DNA from: Actinomycetota bacterium
GTDB taxonomy: Bacteria; Actinomycetota; Actinomycetes; S36-B12; UBA5976
Assembly (NCBI GenBank): GCA_947452765.1
Contig: CANGDR010000012.1
Coordinates: 1 to 49,286 of the forward strand
Direction: 5' to 3'
DNA length: 49,286 nucleotides
Positions 6,935 through 15,917 of this stretch are shown piece by piece. The translations under genes and the position numbers were made by a program. A model generated the notes under the pieces. That model saw nothing but the letters and a program-made list of their open reading frames with translations, searched no databases and was not told the DNA's origin. Within the stretch, counting starts at the first letter, position 1. Every line of letters starts with the position of its first letter.

Positions 6935-8121
6935 AGCCTGAGTATTTAGACCTAGTTTTAATTGGCTTTGGTATCTATGTAACTTTTGCCGGTTGGCGCC
7001 GCGGACTTATTGTCAGCATATTTTCATTCGCAGGATTATTTGTTGGCGCTTGGCTCGGTCGCTCATTAATCTCAATAGTTGTCGGCGCCTCACAAGAAAC
7101 TTCGCTAACGCGAACCGGATTAAGCGTCGCACTCCTTTTAACTGGTATGGGCATCGGAAGTGCAGTTGGTGGTGCTATTGGTTTGCGCGCCAGAGGATTC
7201 TTCAAATGGCGTTTAATTCGAACGATGGACAGAGCAGCAGGCGCGCTACTTTCGATCACGGTTTGGATTGTAGTTGCTTGGTTCACCGGAACTACTTTGT
7301 TAGCAGCTCCGATAAACCCATTTACAAACGTTCTGGCTGAATCCAAGGTTTTAACTCGATTAGATGAAGTAATGCCGAGCAAAGTTAGATCTAGTTTTGA
7401 ATCAATCCGAATTTATGTTTCAGATTCACATTTACCAAGCGGTCTAACACAAGTACTGTTATCTCCTCCAGTAGCAGCCCCTGACAAAACTGCAATTAAT
7501 GCGCCAGCGATAATTGCGGCATTAAGTTCTGTGGTAAAGGTTGAGGGTACCGCACCTGCATGCAGCACTCGATTAACTGGATCTGGTTTTGTTATCGGAA
7601 AAGATTTGATTTTGACTAACGCACATGTGGTTGCTGGCGTATCAGAACCTAGTGTTCGCATAAAGGGAAAAGGGAAAGCATTTGCTGGCGTAGTGGTCTT
7701 CTTTGATCCAAAACGAGACATTGCGTTAATCCGCACGAATGGAATTCCCGCAACGCAACTTCGAGTCAGCGCAGCATTAACTCGCGGAACTGGTGCGGTC
7801 GTAGCAGGCTTTCCTGGGGGCGGGCCATTGACACTAATACCGGCAAGAGTGCGCAGCATATCTACATCTAGCGGCACCGATATATACGGCAAAGAAGCAG
7901 TTCGAAGAGAGATCTATTCAATTCTGGCAAATATTAAGCAAGGAGATTCGGGAGCACCGATGCTTGCTATGGATGGAACGGTAGCTGGGTTGATCTTTGC
8001 TTCCTCAGCTAATGATCCACTAACGGGTTACGCATTAACATCAAAAGAGTTCATGGCTGGAGTTGATCAAGCCAGTACTGAAATGCAAGCAGTAAATACC
8101 GGGAAGTGCTCCGGTGTCTAA
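6931..8121 (+). CDS. marP: MarP-like membrane serine protease (CvpA-type TM domain plus trypsin-like domain)
   Basis: This 396-aa protein has four hydrophobic segments in the first 125 residues (CvpA/colicin V production fold) and an extracytoplasmic chymotrypsin-like protease. Catalytic triad candidates are H232 (LTNAHVV), D263 (KRDIALI) and S340 (QGDSGAP). C211 and C393 bracket the protease domain at positions corresponding to the disulfide reported for M. tuberculosis MarP. In mycobacteria MarP is needed for acid resistance and peptidoglycan remodelling; the same role here is inference. TTG start overlaps the Nudix stop by 4 nt. Confidence 0.93.
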   Translation: MKPEYLDLVLIGFGIYVTFAGWRRGLIVSIFSFAGLFVGAWLGRSLISIVVGASQETSLTRTGLSVALLLTGMGIGSAVGGAIGLRARGFFKWRLIRTMDRAAGALLSITVWIVVAWFTGTTLLAAPINPFTNVLAESKVLTRLDEVMPSKVRSSFESIRIYVSDSHLPSGLTQVLLSPPVAAPDKTAINAPAIIAALSSVVKVEGTAPACSTRLTGSGFVIGKDLILTNAHVVAGVSEPSVRIKGKGKAFAGVVVFFDPKRDIALIRTNGIPATQLRVSAALTRGTGAVVAGFPGGGPLTLIPARVRSISTSSGTDIYGKEAVRREIYSILANIKQGDSGAPMLAMDGTVAGLIFASSANDPLTGYALTSKEFMAGVDQASTEMQAVNTGKCSGV

Positions 8122-8165
8122 TTGGCATTTTCACCGCAAGAACCAACTAAGGTTTCAAAAAGGGC

Positions 8166-8194
8166 TTGACCAGCACTAAAAAAGCGACAACTAT
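8166..8194 (+). promoter_or_regulatory. Candidate promoter upstream of acs
   Basis: TTGACC at 8166-8171 is a five-of-six -35 match. After a 17-nt spacer comes AACTAT (8189-8194), a weak -10. It lies in the 103-bp gap between the MarP-like gene and acs, the first real spacer after a tightly overlapping run. Confidence 0.35.
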
Positions 8195-8236
8195 CATTTA
8201 TAGATCTGTATCCAATTACGGGAAGTGATGGCAGTC

Positions 8237-10195
8237 GTGAGCGGCGAAGCATTAGAGAATTTAGCAACCGAAAATCGCTTATTTCCACCGAGCGAATCAT
8301 TCGCACGGCAGGCAAATGCCCAGCCGGCAATGTATGAAGAAGCAGCCGCAGATCGAGAAGCCTTTTGGGCAAGGCAAGCAAGTGAACTGCAATGGTCGCA
8401 ACCTTGGACAAATGTTTTAGATTGGACAGATGCTCCAGTTTCAAAATGGTTTGTTGGCGGCAAGCTAAACGTATCCGTTAACTGTGTGGATCGACATGTT
8501 GCTGCAGGAATTGGCGATCGAGTTGCGATTTATTTCGAGGGTGAACCAGGGGACACCCAAACTATTACTTACAAAGATTTACTCGACTCCGTAAGCCAAG
8601 CAGCAAATGCCTTAACCGAACTTAATGTGCGTCCGGGTGATCGTGTAGCTATCTATATGCCACTAATTCCTGAAGCAATCATCGCTATGTTGGCATGCGC
8701 ACGAATTGGCGCAGCACACTCTGTTGTGTTTGGCGGTTTTTCTGCCGAAGCATTACGTAGTCGAATCGAAGATGCAGCCGCTTCGTTAGTTATCACGGCT
8801 GATGGTGGGTTCCGAAAAGGAAATATGTTCGGACTCAAAAGTGCAGTTGATGAGGCAGTAAAAGATACCCCGACTGTAAAAAATGTTTTAGTCGTTCGAC
8901 GAACCGGACAAGACGTCGCATGGAATTCAGGCCTCGATATTTGGTGGCATGACATTGTGGGCAAACAATCAACTACGCATGCACCAGAATCATTTGATTC
9001 AGAACACCCGCTATTTATCCTCTATACATCCGGCACGACTGGAAAACCAAAGGGCATCCTTCATACAACCGGCGGATACTTAACGCAAGCGGCTTACACC
9101 CATAAAAATGTTTTCGACCTAAAGCCAGAGACTGATGTGTATTGGTGCACGGCAGATGTCGGCTGGATCACTGGACATTCATATGTAACTTATGGACCGC
9201 TGGCAAACGGTGCGACTCAAGTTATTTACGAAGGCACTCCTGATACCCCACATCAAGGCCGCTGGTGGGAGATCATTGCAAAGTACGGTGTCACAATTCT
9301 TTACACTGCACCGACTGCGATTAGAACTTTCATGAAATGGGGCGATCACCTACCCCAAGCACATGACCTTTTAAGTTTGCGTCTATTAGGAAGCGTTGGA
9401 GAACCAATTAATCCAGAAGCCTGGATGTGGTATCGAGAAGTCATTGGAGGCAATAATTGTCCGATTGTTGACACTTGGTGGCAAACCGAAACCGGCAGCA
9501 TCATGATTAGTCCCCTACCCGGTGTTACGGCTACGAAACCGGGTTCAGCAATGGGACCGATTCCTGGGATCAGCGCGGAAATATTCGATGATGCGGGTAA
9601 ACCAGTCGGTCTCGGCAGCGGTGGGTATTTAGTTCTGACGCAGCCTTGGCCTGGTATGTTGCGCGGAATTTGGGGCGACATGGATCGTTACCGCGAAAAT
9701 TATTGGTCCAGATTTAAGAACACTTATTTTGCTGGCGATGGCGCTAAGTGGGATACCGATGGCGCGATTTGGTTACTTGGCCGAGTTGACGATGTGATGA
9801 ATATTTCGGGACATCGAATTTCAACAACTGAAGTGGAATCAGCTCTGGTATCACATCCAACAGTTGCCGAAGCTGCAGTGGTTGGAGCCAGTGATGACAC
9901 CACGGGTCAAGGAATTGTGGCATTCGTAATTTTGCGCGCTGGATCAGTTGACGGCCCAGGGGTTGCCCAAGAATTGCGAGCTCACGTTGCCAAAGAGATA
10001 GGTGCAATTGCGAGACCTCGACAAATTCTGATCGTTGCTGAATTGCCAAAAACTCGGTCGGGAAAAATTATGCGTCGACTGCTTCGTGATGTTGCAGAAA
10101 ATAGAACTCTTGGGGATGTCACCACTTTGGCGGATCCTACAATAATGAATTTGATTAGTTCAGGCTTGAGCAATTCATCCTCAGATGATGATTAG
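8237..10195 (+). CDS. acs: Acetyl-CoA synthetase (AMP-forming)
   Basis: This adenylate-forming enzyme activates acetate to acetyl-AMP and then acetyl-CoA. With start GTG 8237 it is 652 aa, the usual length. ATP-binding motif A3 (YTSGTTGKPKG) is at 263-273, YWCTADVGWITGHSYVTYGP and WWQTETGS follow, and the C-terminal PKTRSGKIMRR carries the lysine (about K610) that is reversibly acetylated in this family. The frame extends to GTG 8225/ATG 8228, but the GGGAAG at 8220-8225 is best spaced from GTG 8237, and the resulting N-terminus MSGEALENL resembles actinobacterial Acs. Position beside ephE-like and nhaA genes fits Rv3667. Confidence 0.95.
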   Translation: MSGEALENLATENRLFPPSESFARQANAQPAMYEEAAADREAFWARQASELQWSQPWTNVLDWTDAPVSKWFVGGKLNVSVNCVDRHVAAGIGDRVAIYFEGEPGDTQTITYKDLLDSVSQAANALTELNVRPGDRVAIYMPLIPEAIIAMLACARIGAAHSVVFGGFSAEALRSRIEDAAASLVITADGGFRKGNMFGLKSAVDEAVKDTPTVKNVLVVRRTGQDVAWNSGLDIWWHDIVGKQSTTHAPESFDSEHPLFILYTSGTTGKPKGILHTTGGYLTQAAYTHKNVFDLKPETDVYWCTADVGWITGHSYVTYGPLANGATQVIYEGTPDTPHQGRWWEIIAKYGVTILYTAPTAIRTFMKWGDHLPQAHDLLSLRLLGSVGEPINPEAWMWYREVIGGNNCPIVDTWWQTETGSIMISPLPGVTATKPGSAMGPIPGISAEIFDDAGKPVGLGSGGYLVLTQPWPGMLRGIWGDMDRYRENYWSRFKNTYFAGDGAKWDTDGAIWLLGRVDDVMNISGHRISTTEVESALVSHPTVAEAAVVGASDDTTGQGIVAFVILRAGSVDGPGVAQELRAHVAKEIGAIARPRQILIVAELPKTRSGKIMRRLLRDVAENRTLGDVTTLADPTIMNLISSGLSNSSSDDD

Positions 10196-10218
10196 GGAAC
10201 TGGGTTAAACTTAGGTTC

Positions 10219-11442
10219 ATGAATAGCAACGTAACTGTGTTGGACGAGGTTCCAGCAACAGAGCAACGTTGGTTAGTTAGAAAACTCCACGATGAAACGG
10301 TCGGCGGGCTCCTGCTTCTTACTGCAGCCGTAATCGCGGTTGTCTGGGCAAATTCGGCGTGGGCTAGTTCTTATGAATCACTTACTCATTTTGTAATTGG
10401 TCCCGAGTCCCTGCATTTAAATTTGACCTTGACTGCTTGGGCTTCTGATTTTTTACTTGCAATATTTTTCTATGTCGTGGGTTGCGAGCTAAAACATGAA
10501 TTTGCAGTCGGCAGCCTTTCTAATCCAAGGCTGGCTGCCGTTCCGATTGGCGCAGCACTTGGCGGAATGGTTGTCGCAGCATCAATCTTCTTGGCCTTTA
10601 ACCACGGAACTCCAGCGCAGAGTGCTTGGGGACTTCCTATTTCCACCGACGTCGCTTTTTCATTAGCTGTATTAGCAATTGCGGGCCAGCGATTACCCAT
10701 TGCATTGCGCTCATTCTTATTAACGCTTGCGGTAGTCAACGACATGGGAGCGATACTTGTTATTGCAATTTTCTATAGCCATGGGTTTTATTTGAATTGG
10801 TTCTTGATCGCTATTGCATTATTGGGAATTTTTGGCTTCCTGCAAAGGCGTGCGAATACTTCGAGTTTAATTTTTATCCCACTTGCGCTAGTTATTTGGT
10901 ACGCCATGTTCCGAAGTGGCATCCACGCAACGATTGCTGGAGTTGCAATGGGGCTGTTGATGCGAGTCCAAATATTGGGAGATGAGAAAGTTGCCCCATG
11001 CGAGCGCGCGGATGAACGATGGCGCCCAATTTCAGCTGGACTATGTGTTCCAGTGTTTGCATTATTTGCTTCCGGAGTAAGCGTTATTGGAATCTCATTA
11101 AGCGAATCGTTGACTAGTCCATTTACACTCGGAGTTCTCGGCGGATTGGTTATTGGGCAGCCAGTCGGTGTGACGCTCGGAGCATTTATTGTCGCTCGCT
11201 TCACCAGGGGATCTTTAAATCCAGATCTTTCGTGGTGGGACGTAGTTGTGGTTGGCTCGTTAGCCAGCGTGGGATTTACTGTGGCCTTGCTAATTACCGA
11301 GGTTACTTTTGCTTCGGATCCAGACTCATTGGCCGCCGGAAAATTCTCCATTGTATTTAACCTGCTGGCTGCCATAATCGTTTCAGTCATTGCAATTACG
11401 GTTAGATCCGTCTTTATCGGCCGCTATCCAGACGAGACTTAA
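10219..11442 (+). CDS. nhaA: NhaA-family Na+/H+ antiporter
   Basis: This is a 407-aa polytopic membrane protein of the NhaA family, with VGCELKHEF near residue 90, STDVAFSLAVLAIAGQ near 142-157 and a hydrophilic break about 245-270. It would exchange Na+ for H+ across the membrane. Unusually, the transport-site motif normally read Asp-Asp in NhaA (D163-D164 in E. coli) is Asn-Asp here (N174-D175 in LAVVNDMGAI), while the conserved upstream Asp (D144) is kept. ATG at 10219, 23 nt after acs. Confidence 0.93.
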   Translation: MNSNVTVLDEVPATEQRWLVRKLHDETVGGLLLLTAAVIAVVWANSAWASSYESLTHFVIGPESLHLNLTLTAWASDFLLAIFFYVVGCELKHEFAVGSLSNPRLAAVPIGAALGGMVVAASIFLAFNHGTPAQSAWGLPISTDVAFSLAVLAIAGQRLPIALRSFLLTLAVVNDMGAILVIAIFYSHGFYLNWFLIAIALLGIFGFLQRRANTSSLIFIPLALVIWYAMFRSGIHATIAGVAMGLLMRVQILGDEKVAPCERADERWRPISAGLCVPVFALFASGVSVIGISLSESLTSPFTLGVLGGLVIGQPVGVTLGAFIVARFTRGSLNPDLSWWDVVVVGSLASVGFTVALLITEVTFASDPDSLAAGKFSIVFNLLAAIIVSVIAITVRSVFIGRYPDET

Positions 11443-11496
11443 TTTCGTAACTTTTCACAACAAAATTCTCCATTACGCTAGTTACTAGGAGGACTC

Positions 11497-11898
11497 ATGA
11501 GCGAAGGTCAAGAAAACAAGTTGAGTGCAATTAGCGCAATGATCGCATCGGTAGTTGAGGATTTGAATACGCTCGTACGCGGTCATATCGAATTAGCAAA
11601 AGCAGAAGCTCGTGACGGAATCAGCCGCGTAATAGCATCCTCTATTCTTCTCATCGTTTCTCTCGCCATGTTGAATTTGGCAATCATCTTTGTATTTATT
11701 GCTGGCGCATTTTACTTAAACAATCAAGGGGTAGCGCTTTGGATTTGTTTCTTAATAGTCATGAGCGGTCTGCTGCTTGGCTCAGTAATACTTTTTGTAA
11801 TTGCAATTCGAGTGCTTAAAAAGATAACGTTTGGTTCCCGTACTTTGGATTCCTTTACTGAAACCACACGGACCCTTACCGACTTGACAGATTTCTAA
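11497..11898 (+). CDS. Phage-holin-superfamily/DUF1469-like small membrane protein
   Basis: This 133-aa protein has an amphipathic N-terminal part (LNTLVRGHIELAKAEARDGISR) followed by two transmembrane helices at about 45-75 and 80-108. This layout is that of actinobacterial Act-PHF/DUF1469 proteins found beside ephE (Rv3669). Function is unknown; despite the family label there is no phage context here. AGGAGG (consensus Shine-Dalgarno) stands 5 nt before the ATG, the best ribosome site in the region. Confidence 0.8.
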   Translation: MSEGQENKLSAISAMIASVVEDLNTLVRGHIELAKAEARDGISRVIASSILLIVSLAMLNLAIIFVFIAGAFYLNNQGVALWICFLIVMSGLLLGSVILFVIAIRVLKKITFGSRTLDSFTETTRTLTDLTDF

Positions 11899-11907
11899 GT
11901 AAGTAAC

Positions 11908-12831
11908 GTGCCTGTAAGTAATCCGAACGATCCTGTTTTTGCGCCTGGTCCTTGGGAACACCGCACGATTTATGCACATGGCCAAAGATTCCATGCAGCA
12001 ACTATGGGTACCGGACCGCTTGTCATTTTGCTTCACGGATTTCCAACTTTTTGGTGGACTTGGCGCGAACTGCTAGAACCAATTTCCAAAGCTGGCTTTA
12101 CGGTTGCAGCCCTGGATATTCGAGGTTACGGCGGCAGCGATCATCCACCACGTGGGTACGACCCACGCACGCTTGCAGCAGATGTCGCCGGCGTGATTCG
12201 AACCTTAGGTCATCGCGATGCAGTTGTGATCGGACATGGCTATGGCGGACTCATTGCCTGGACTGCGGCAACGTTACAAAAGGGTGTTGTGCGTGGCCTA
12301 GGAATTGTTAGTTCTGCTCATCCAAACAGTTTGCGCAGAGCAACTATAAGTAACGTGGCACAAACCAAAGCGTTAGCTTTTGCAGTAGCAATGCAACGTC
12401 CGTGGATCGCAGAGCGTGCTCTTGTCAAGAATGGCGCCGCTGAAATTGGTCGATTGATTAATCTGTGGGCGCAACCAGCAAAACTCGATTCCGAAGTTGT
12501 TGCTCGCTACCAAGCTGCCTTTATGCGAGGTAATACTGCGTATTGTGCATGCGAGATTCATCGTTGGGCCATGCGATCTATTCCACGCTTGGATGGCAGA
12601 AAGTTTGCTTCCGATATGGACTCGATAACTCAAATTCCAGTAATCCAAATCCATGGCACTTCCGATCAAGTAATTTTGCACGGCACGGCGGTAAAATCGA
12701 AAGATTATGCAGCTGACGCATATGAGTTTCATGATGTCCTGGATGGCAATCACTTGTTAACCGAAACTCATCCTGAACTTCTTGCCAGACTGCTCGTAAA
12801 TTGGTTGGCTCAATTCTCCGAGGTTAACTAG
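11908..12831 (+). CDS. EphE-like alpha/beta-hydrolase-fold protein without a recognisable nucleophile
   Basis: This 307-aa protein has the alpha/beta hydrolase fold: oxyanion-hole segment LLHGFPTFWWTW (41-52), DIRGYGGSDHP (70-80), candidate acid D253 and histidine H282 (GNHLLTETHPE). The nucleophile elbow, normally G-H-[D/S]-x-G-G, reads GHGYGG (109-114), so the nucleophile position is Gly111. It sits where ephE does in M. tuberculosis. It may be a non-catalytic member or use a different residue; calling it an epoxide hydrolase would be unsafe. GTG start at 11908, 9 nt after the previous stop. Confidence 0.82.
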   Translation: MPVSNPNDPVFAPGPWEHRTIYAHGQRFHAATMGTGPLVILLHGFPTFWWTWRELLEPISKAGFTVAALDIRGYGGSDHPPRGYDPRTLAADVAGVIRTLGHRDAVVIGHGYGGLIAWTAATLQKGVVRGLGIVSSAHPNSLRRATISNVAQTKALAFAVAMQRPWIAERALVKNGAAEIGRLINLWAQPAKLDSEVVARYQAAFMRGNTAYCACEIHRWAMRSIPRLDGRKFASDMDSITQIPVIQIHGTSDQVILHGTAVKSKDYAADAYEFHDVLDGNHLLTETHPELLARLLVNWLAQFSEVN

Positions 12832-12833
12832 TA

Positions 12834-13616
12834 GTGGCTGATCCGTTAGCAAATTTAATGGCAATTGATGAGGTGGCTCGTTCGTGTGATGATGCACTAA
12901 AGGCAATTGACCAATTGATGTGGAATCGCACAGTTCGTCGACACAGGGAATATCTTGTTCCCTACACTCGTCGAATTGCCGGCTATGCAACAGCAGCTCT
13001 GGATGGTGCGCAAATGCCAGGTGATCCAACTATGGAACCTGAAGCCTCACCAATGGGATTGCTTGCGGAACATGGCTTACTTGTTACAGCTGAGGCTGAT
13101 TTGCAGGTGTTGGCATTTAAAACTGAACCGATGAAAGTTTGGGCTCGGCTCCACACCCTTGCATCTAGCGCACCAGACCGTGGTCAGCCAAGAACGAGCA
13201 ATGAAGTAATTGACCCACTTCGCTTAGGTAATTTGCCTCCACATGAGGTTTTACAAGATCGCCTAACTGCTTTAACAAATTTAATTATTGACTCCAAATC
13301 TTCTGCAATTTTGGTAGCAGCAATCGCTCATGCTGAATTAGCAACTTTGCGACCATTTAGCGAGGGTTCGTATCTGGTGGCGCGCGCGACTACTCGATTG
13401 GTATTAGCCGCACGCGAGGTGGATATCGATTCAATAGTCATGAGTGAATATGGTGCCCAGCTTCTTGGCCGCCCAGCGTATGTAAAAGCTTTGACTGCTT
13501 ATATGTCTGGCACTCGTGAAGGCATAGTAGCTTGGGTGGAATGGCAATCTCAAGCGATTCAACGCGGCGCAGAAATGGCTGAAAAGCTTGCAATTTCGGC
13601 AGATTCTAAAAATTAA
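12834..13616 (+). CDS. Fic-like domain protein with degenerate active-site motif
   Basis: This is a 260-aa soluble protein. Residues 166-192 (HAELATLRPFSEGSYLVARA and following) resemble the Fic motif HPFxDGNGRxxR, with the catalytic His replaced by Arg173 and GNGR by EGSY. Such proteins occur next to the ephE/ssd region of other Actinobacteria (Rv3662c position) and are often misnamed oxidoreductase. True Fic enzymes AMPylate targets; with this motif activity is doubtful. GTG start at 12834, 2 nt after the preceding stop. Stop at 13616 is followed by a 125-bp spacer before the tad operon. Confidence 0.65.
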   Translation: MADPLANLMAIDEVARSCDDALKAIDQLMWNRTVRRHREYLVPYTRRIAGYATAALDGAQMPGDPTMEPEASPMGLLAEHGLLVTAEADLQVLAFKTEPMKVWARLHTLASSAPDRGQPRTSNEVIDPLRLGNLPPHEVLQDRLTALTNLIIDSKSSAILVAAIAHAELATLRPFSEGSYLVARATTRLVLAAREVDIDSIVMSEYGAQLLGRPAYVKALTAYMSGTREGIVAWVEWQSQAIQRGAEMAEKLAISADSKN

Positions 13617-13741
13617 GTAATCCGTTAATTAATTGGCTTCACCATTTCCACCGCATGTAATTTTCCACAATTTAGAAGCAGCCCTTTCAACAGCCAAATC
13701 GGACCTGCACTATTACAAAAAATACTTAATTGGAGAAATAG

Positions 13742-14779
13742 ATGCATGCCCTTTTGGTGTCTACAAATGATCGAATCATTGCTGAGTTTGAAAAAATTGT
13801 TGCGGTTACTCAATCTAAATTGGAAGTAAGCATATTTCCGACTCGCGATCAGATTAAGAATGCATATCGAGTTTTCATCGACCCAGATGTAACAGATATA
13901 CAGATTGAGCATCCAACAATTGCGTTAGTAACAGGAAGACCCGTTGGCACTGATACCTGGAAACAAGCGATGTCGTTCAACGCTACATATGTCGCAACAA
14001 TCCCAGAATCCAGGGATTGGTTGCTCGATAATCTGACGGCTCCAATTACCCAGAAAGCTTTATGTGTAGCAATTGTTCCAGGAGCAGGCGGAGCAGGCGC
14101 TTCTACAATAGCTAGCGCTTTAGCTTTTCAAGCAACTTCAATATTCGAAAGCGTATGTCTAATTGACTGTGACCAGACAAATGCTGGCTTAGATATCATC
14201 CTCGGTATTGAAGGACAACAAGGGATGCGCTGGCCAGACTTCAGGTCACTGAGTGGCGCGATTAGTGCAACCGATATTTTGCGAGGCTTGCCTGTTCGGG
14301 ATAACGTTTCTATCCTTTCCACAAACTCGGAAGATAGTGTTATCGGCATTCAAGAAGTCCTCGAAATTGTAAGGCAGATATTGAGTACCACTGATTTAGT
14401 GATCCTCGACCTTTCAAGAGATGCCGGCCTGAGCAAAGACTCAGAGCTGATGGCATTGGCAGACATGATTTGGGTAGTAGTTCCAGCTACAGTCCGAGGC
14501 TCTGCCTCAGCAGACCTAGTGGTCGCAAATGCGACAGACAATAACGAAAATGTTGAATTAGTTGTGCGTTCGATTCCAGGCGCCACATTGACGCCGCTCG
14601 AGGTCGCACAAATCCTAAACTTGCCACTCGCGGGGTACGTAAGTACTGATACCAGAGTCGTGGAACAAATTGAACAAGGGTTTGGAATTAGTTCGGTACA
14701 CGTCGGTGGTTTTACTCGAAGTATGAATTTACTGGCCAATCGGCTATCAAGTGCAAATGATTCACAGCTTGTCGCCTGA
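13742..14779 (+). CDS. ssd: TadZ/CpaE-like (Ssd) MinD-family ATPase of the tad locus
   Basis: This 345-aa protein has an N-terminal receiver-like region without the phospho-acceptor pattern and a C-terminal SIMIBI ATPase domain. The deviant Walker A reads PGAGGAGAST (113-122), lacking the signature Lys of MinD (KGGxGKT); ILDLSRDAG provides the Walker B-like strand. TadZ/CpaE proteins position the Tad secretion apparatus; in mycobacteria the equivalent Rv3660c is called Ssd. It opens the operon, with GGAG 6 nt before ATG 13742, and its end overlaps tadA by 23 nt. Confidence 0.85.
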   Translation: MHALLVSTNDRIIAEFEKIVAVTQSKLEVSIFPTRDQIKNAYRVFIDPDVTDIQIEHPTIALVTGRPVGTDTWKQAMSFNATYVATIPESRDWLLDNLTAPITQKALCVAIVPGAGGAGASTIASALAFQATSIFESVCLIDCDQTNAGLDIILGIEGQQGMRWPDFRSLSGAISATDILRGLPVRDNVSILSTNSEDSVIGIQEVLEIVRQILSTTDLVILDLSRDAGLSKDSELMALADMIWVVVPATVRGSASADLVVANATDNNENVELVVRSIPGATLTPLEVAQILNLPLAGYVSTDTRVVEQIEQGFGISSVHVGGFTRSMNLLANRLSSANDSQLVA

Positions 14780-15917
14780 CTTAATTCAGCAAGTTAGAAC
14801 TAAATGTGCAGCGGAAGGTGTAATTCCAACCGCATCACAAGTTACCGAACTACTGCGCCAACTTAGCCCGGTAAGCACGCTTACGGAACTACTCGAACTC
14901 GTGGATCAGGTGCTTGCAGAATTCCATGGATTAGGTCCACTTGAAGAATTACTAACTCACGAGAACTTAACCGATATTTTGGTTAAACGATTTGATGATG
15001 TCTGGATTGATCGCGGAAAGGGATTAGAGGCAACCGAAGTTCACTGGCAAAGTGAGGACGAGGTTAGAAATTTTGCTACTCGAATCGCTAGCCTTGGTCA
15101 TCGCAGGTTGGATGACAGCCAACCCTTTGTTGATTTGAGACTAGAGAATGGTATTCGTTTCCACGCAGTAATTCCGCCTCTTGCCGTAGCCGGAACTTCG
15201 CTGTCGTTGCGAATACCAAAAGCAACTGCACTATCAATCCAAGAACTAATCGAGCTTGGGACAATTAACCAAGTTGGGTCAGATGTTCTAACGAGAATCA
15301 TTGATCGAAAAGTTTCATTTCTAATCTCTGGTGGCACAGGTACTGGGAAAACTACCCTTCTTGCCGCATTACTCTCTCTAATTCCTAGCAATGAAAGAAT
15401 TGTGGTGATTGAAGATTCGAATGAGCTGGAAATTGCCCACCCACACGTAATTAGTCTTCAGTCGCGTCTTGCAAACATTGAGGGCCTAGGCGAAATCTCA
15501 CTTTCCTCTTTGGTTCGCCAATCCTTGCGAATGAGGCCAGATCGAATAGTTGTCGGCGAAGTGCGGGGAATAGAAATTACTGATTTCCTAATTGCACTAA
15601 ATACTGGGCACAAAGGATGCGCTGGAACGATTCACGCGAACAGTGCTGAGGCGGTGCCAACTCGAATAGAAGCACTGGGGCTACTGGCAGGCTTGCCGAG
15701 CGCCGCGATTCAAGCTCAGTTGAGCAGTGCAATCCAAATTGTGATTGAACTTTCCCAGCAGGTATCCGGAATTAGGAGAGTTTCAAAAATAGGAATTCTA
15801 GTAAAGAATCAACACGGCCAGGTTGAAGTTATAACCGCGCTTGAATTTGGCGAACAAACCCGCATGGGTCCTGGGTTCAGTTTGCTAACTGATTTAGTAG
15901 GTGAGTTTAAACTTTGA
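14757..15917 (+). CDS. tadA: TadA/CpaF secretion ATPase
   Basis: This is the hexameric motor ATPase of the Flp pilus assembly system, 386 aa from ATG 14757 (GTG 14751 would add two residues). Walker A is GGTGTGKT (192-199 in this numbering), the Walker B/Asp box region is RMRPDRIVVGEVRGIE with Glu about 268, and the histidine box is AGTIHANS. Length and the N-terminal LGPLEELL domain are typical for CpaF-type enzymes. It lies inside the tad operon between tadZ/ssd and tadB. Confidence 0.94.
   Translation: MIHSLSPDLIQQVRTKCAAEGVIPTASQVTELLRQLSPVSTLTELLELVDQVLAEFHGLGPLEELLTHENLTDILVKRFDDVWIDRGKGLEATEVHWQSEDEVRNFATRIASLGHRRLDDSQPFVDLRLENGIRFHAVIPPLAVAGTSLSLRIPKATALSIQELIELGTINQVGSDVLTRIIDRKVSFLISGGTGTGKTTLLAALLSLIPSNERIVVIEDSNELEIAHPHVISLQSRLANIEGLGEISLSSLVRQSLRMRPDRIVVGEVRGIEITDFLIALNTGHKGCAGTIHANSAEAVPTRIEALGLLAGLPSAAIQAQLSSAIQIVIELSQQVSGIRRVSKIGILVKNQHGQVEVITALEFGEQTRMGPGFSLLTDLVGEFKL

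Noticed and set aside
10788-11390. 200-codon minus-strand frame opposite nhaA
   Set aside because: Ser/Thr/Pro-rich antisense shadow of a membrane protein gene; no domain and no ribosome site.
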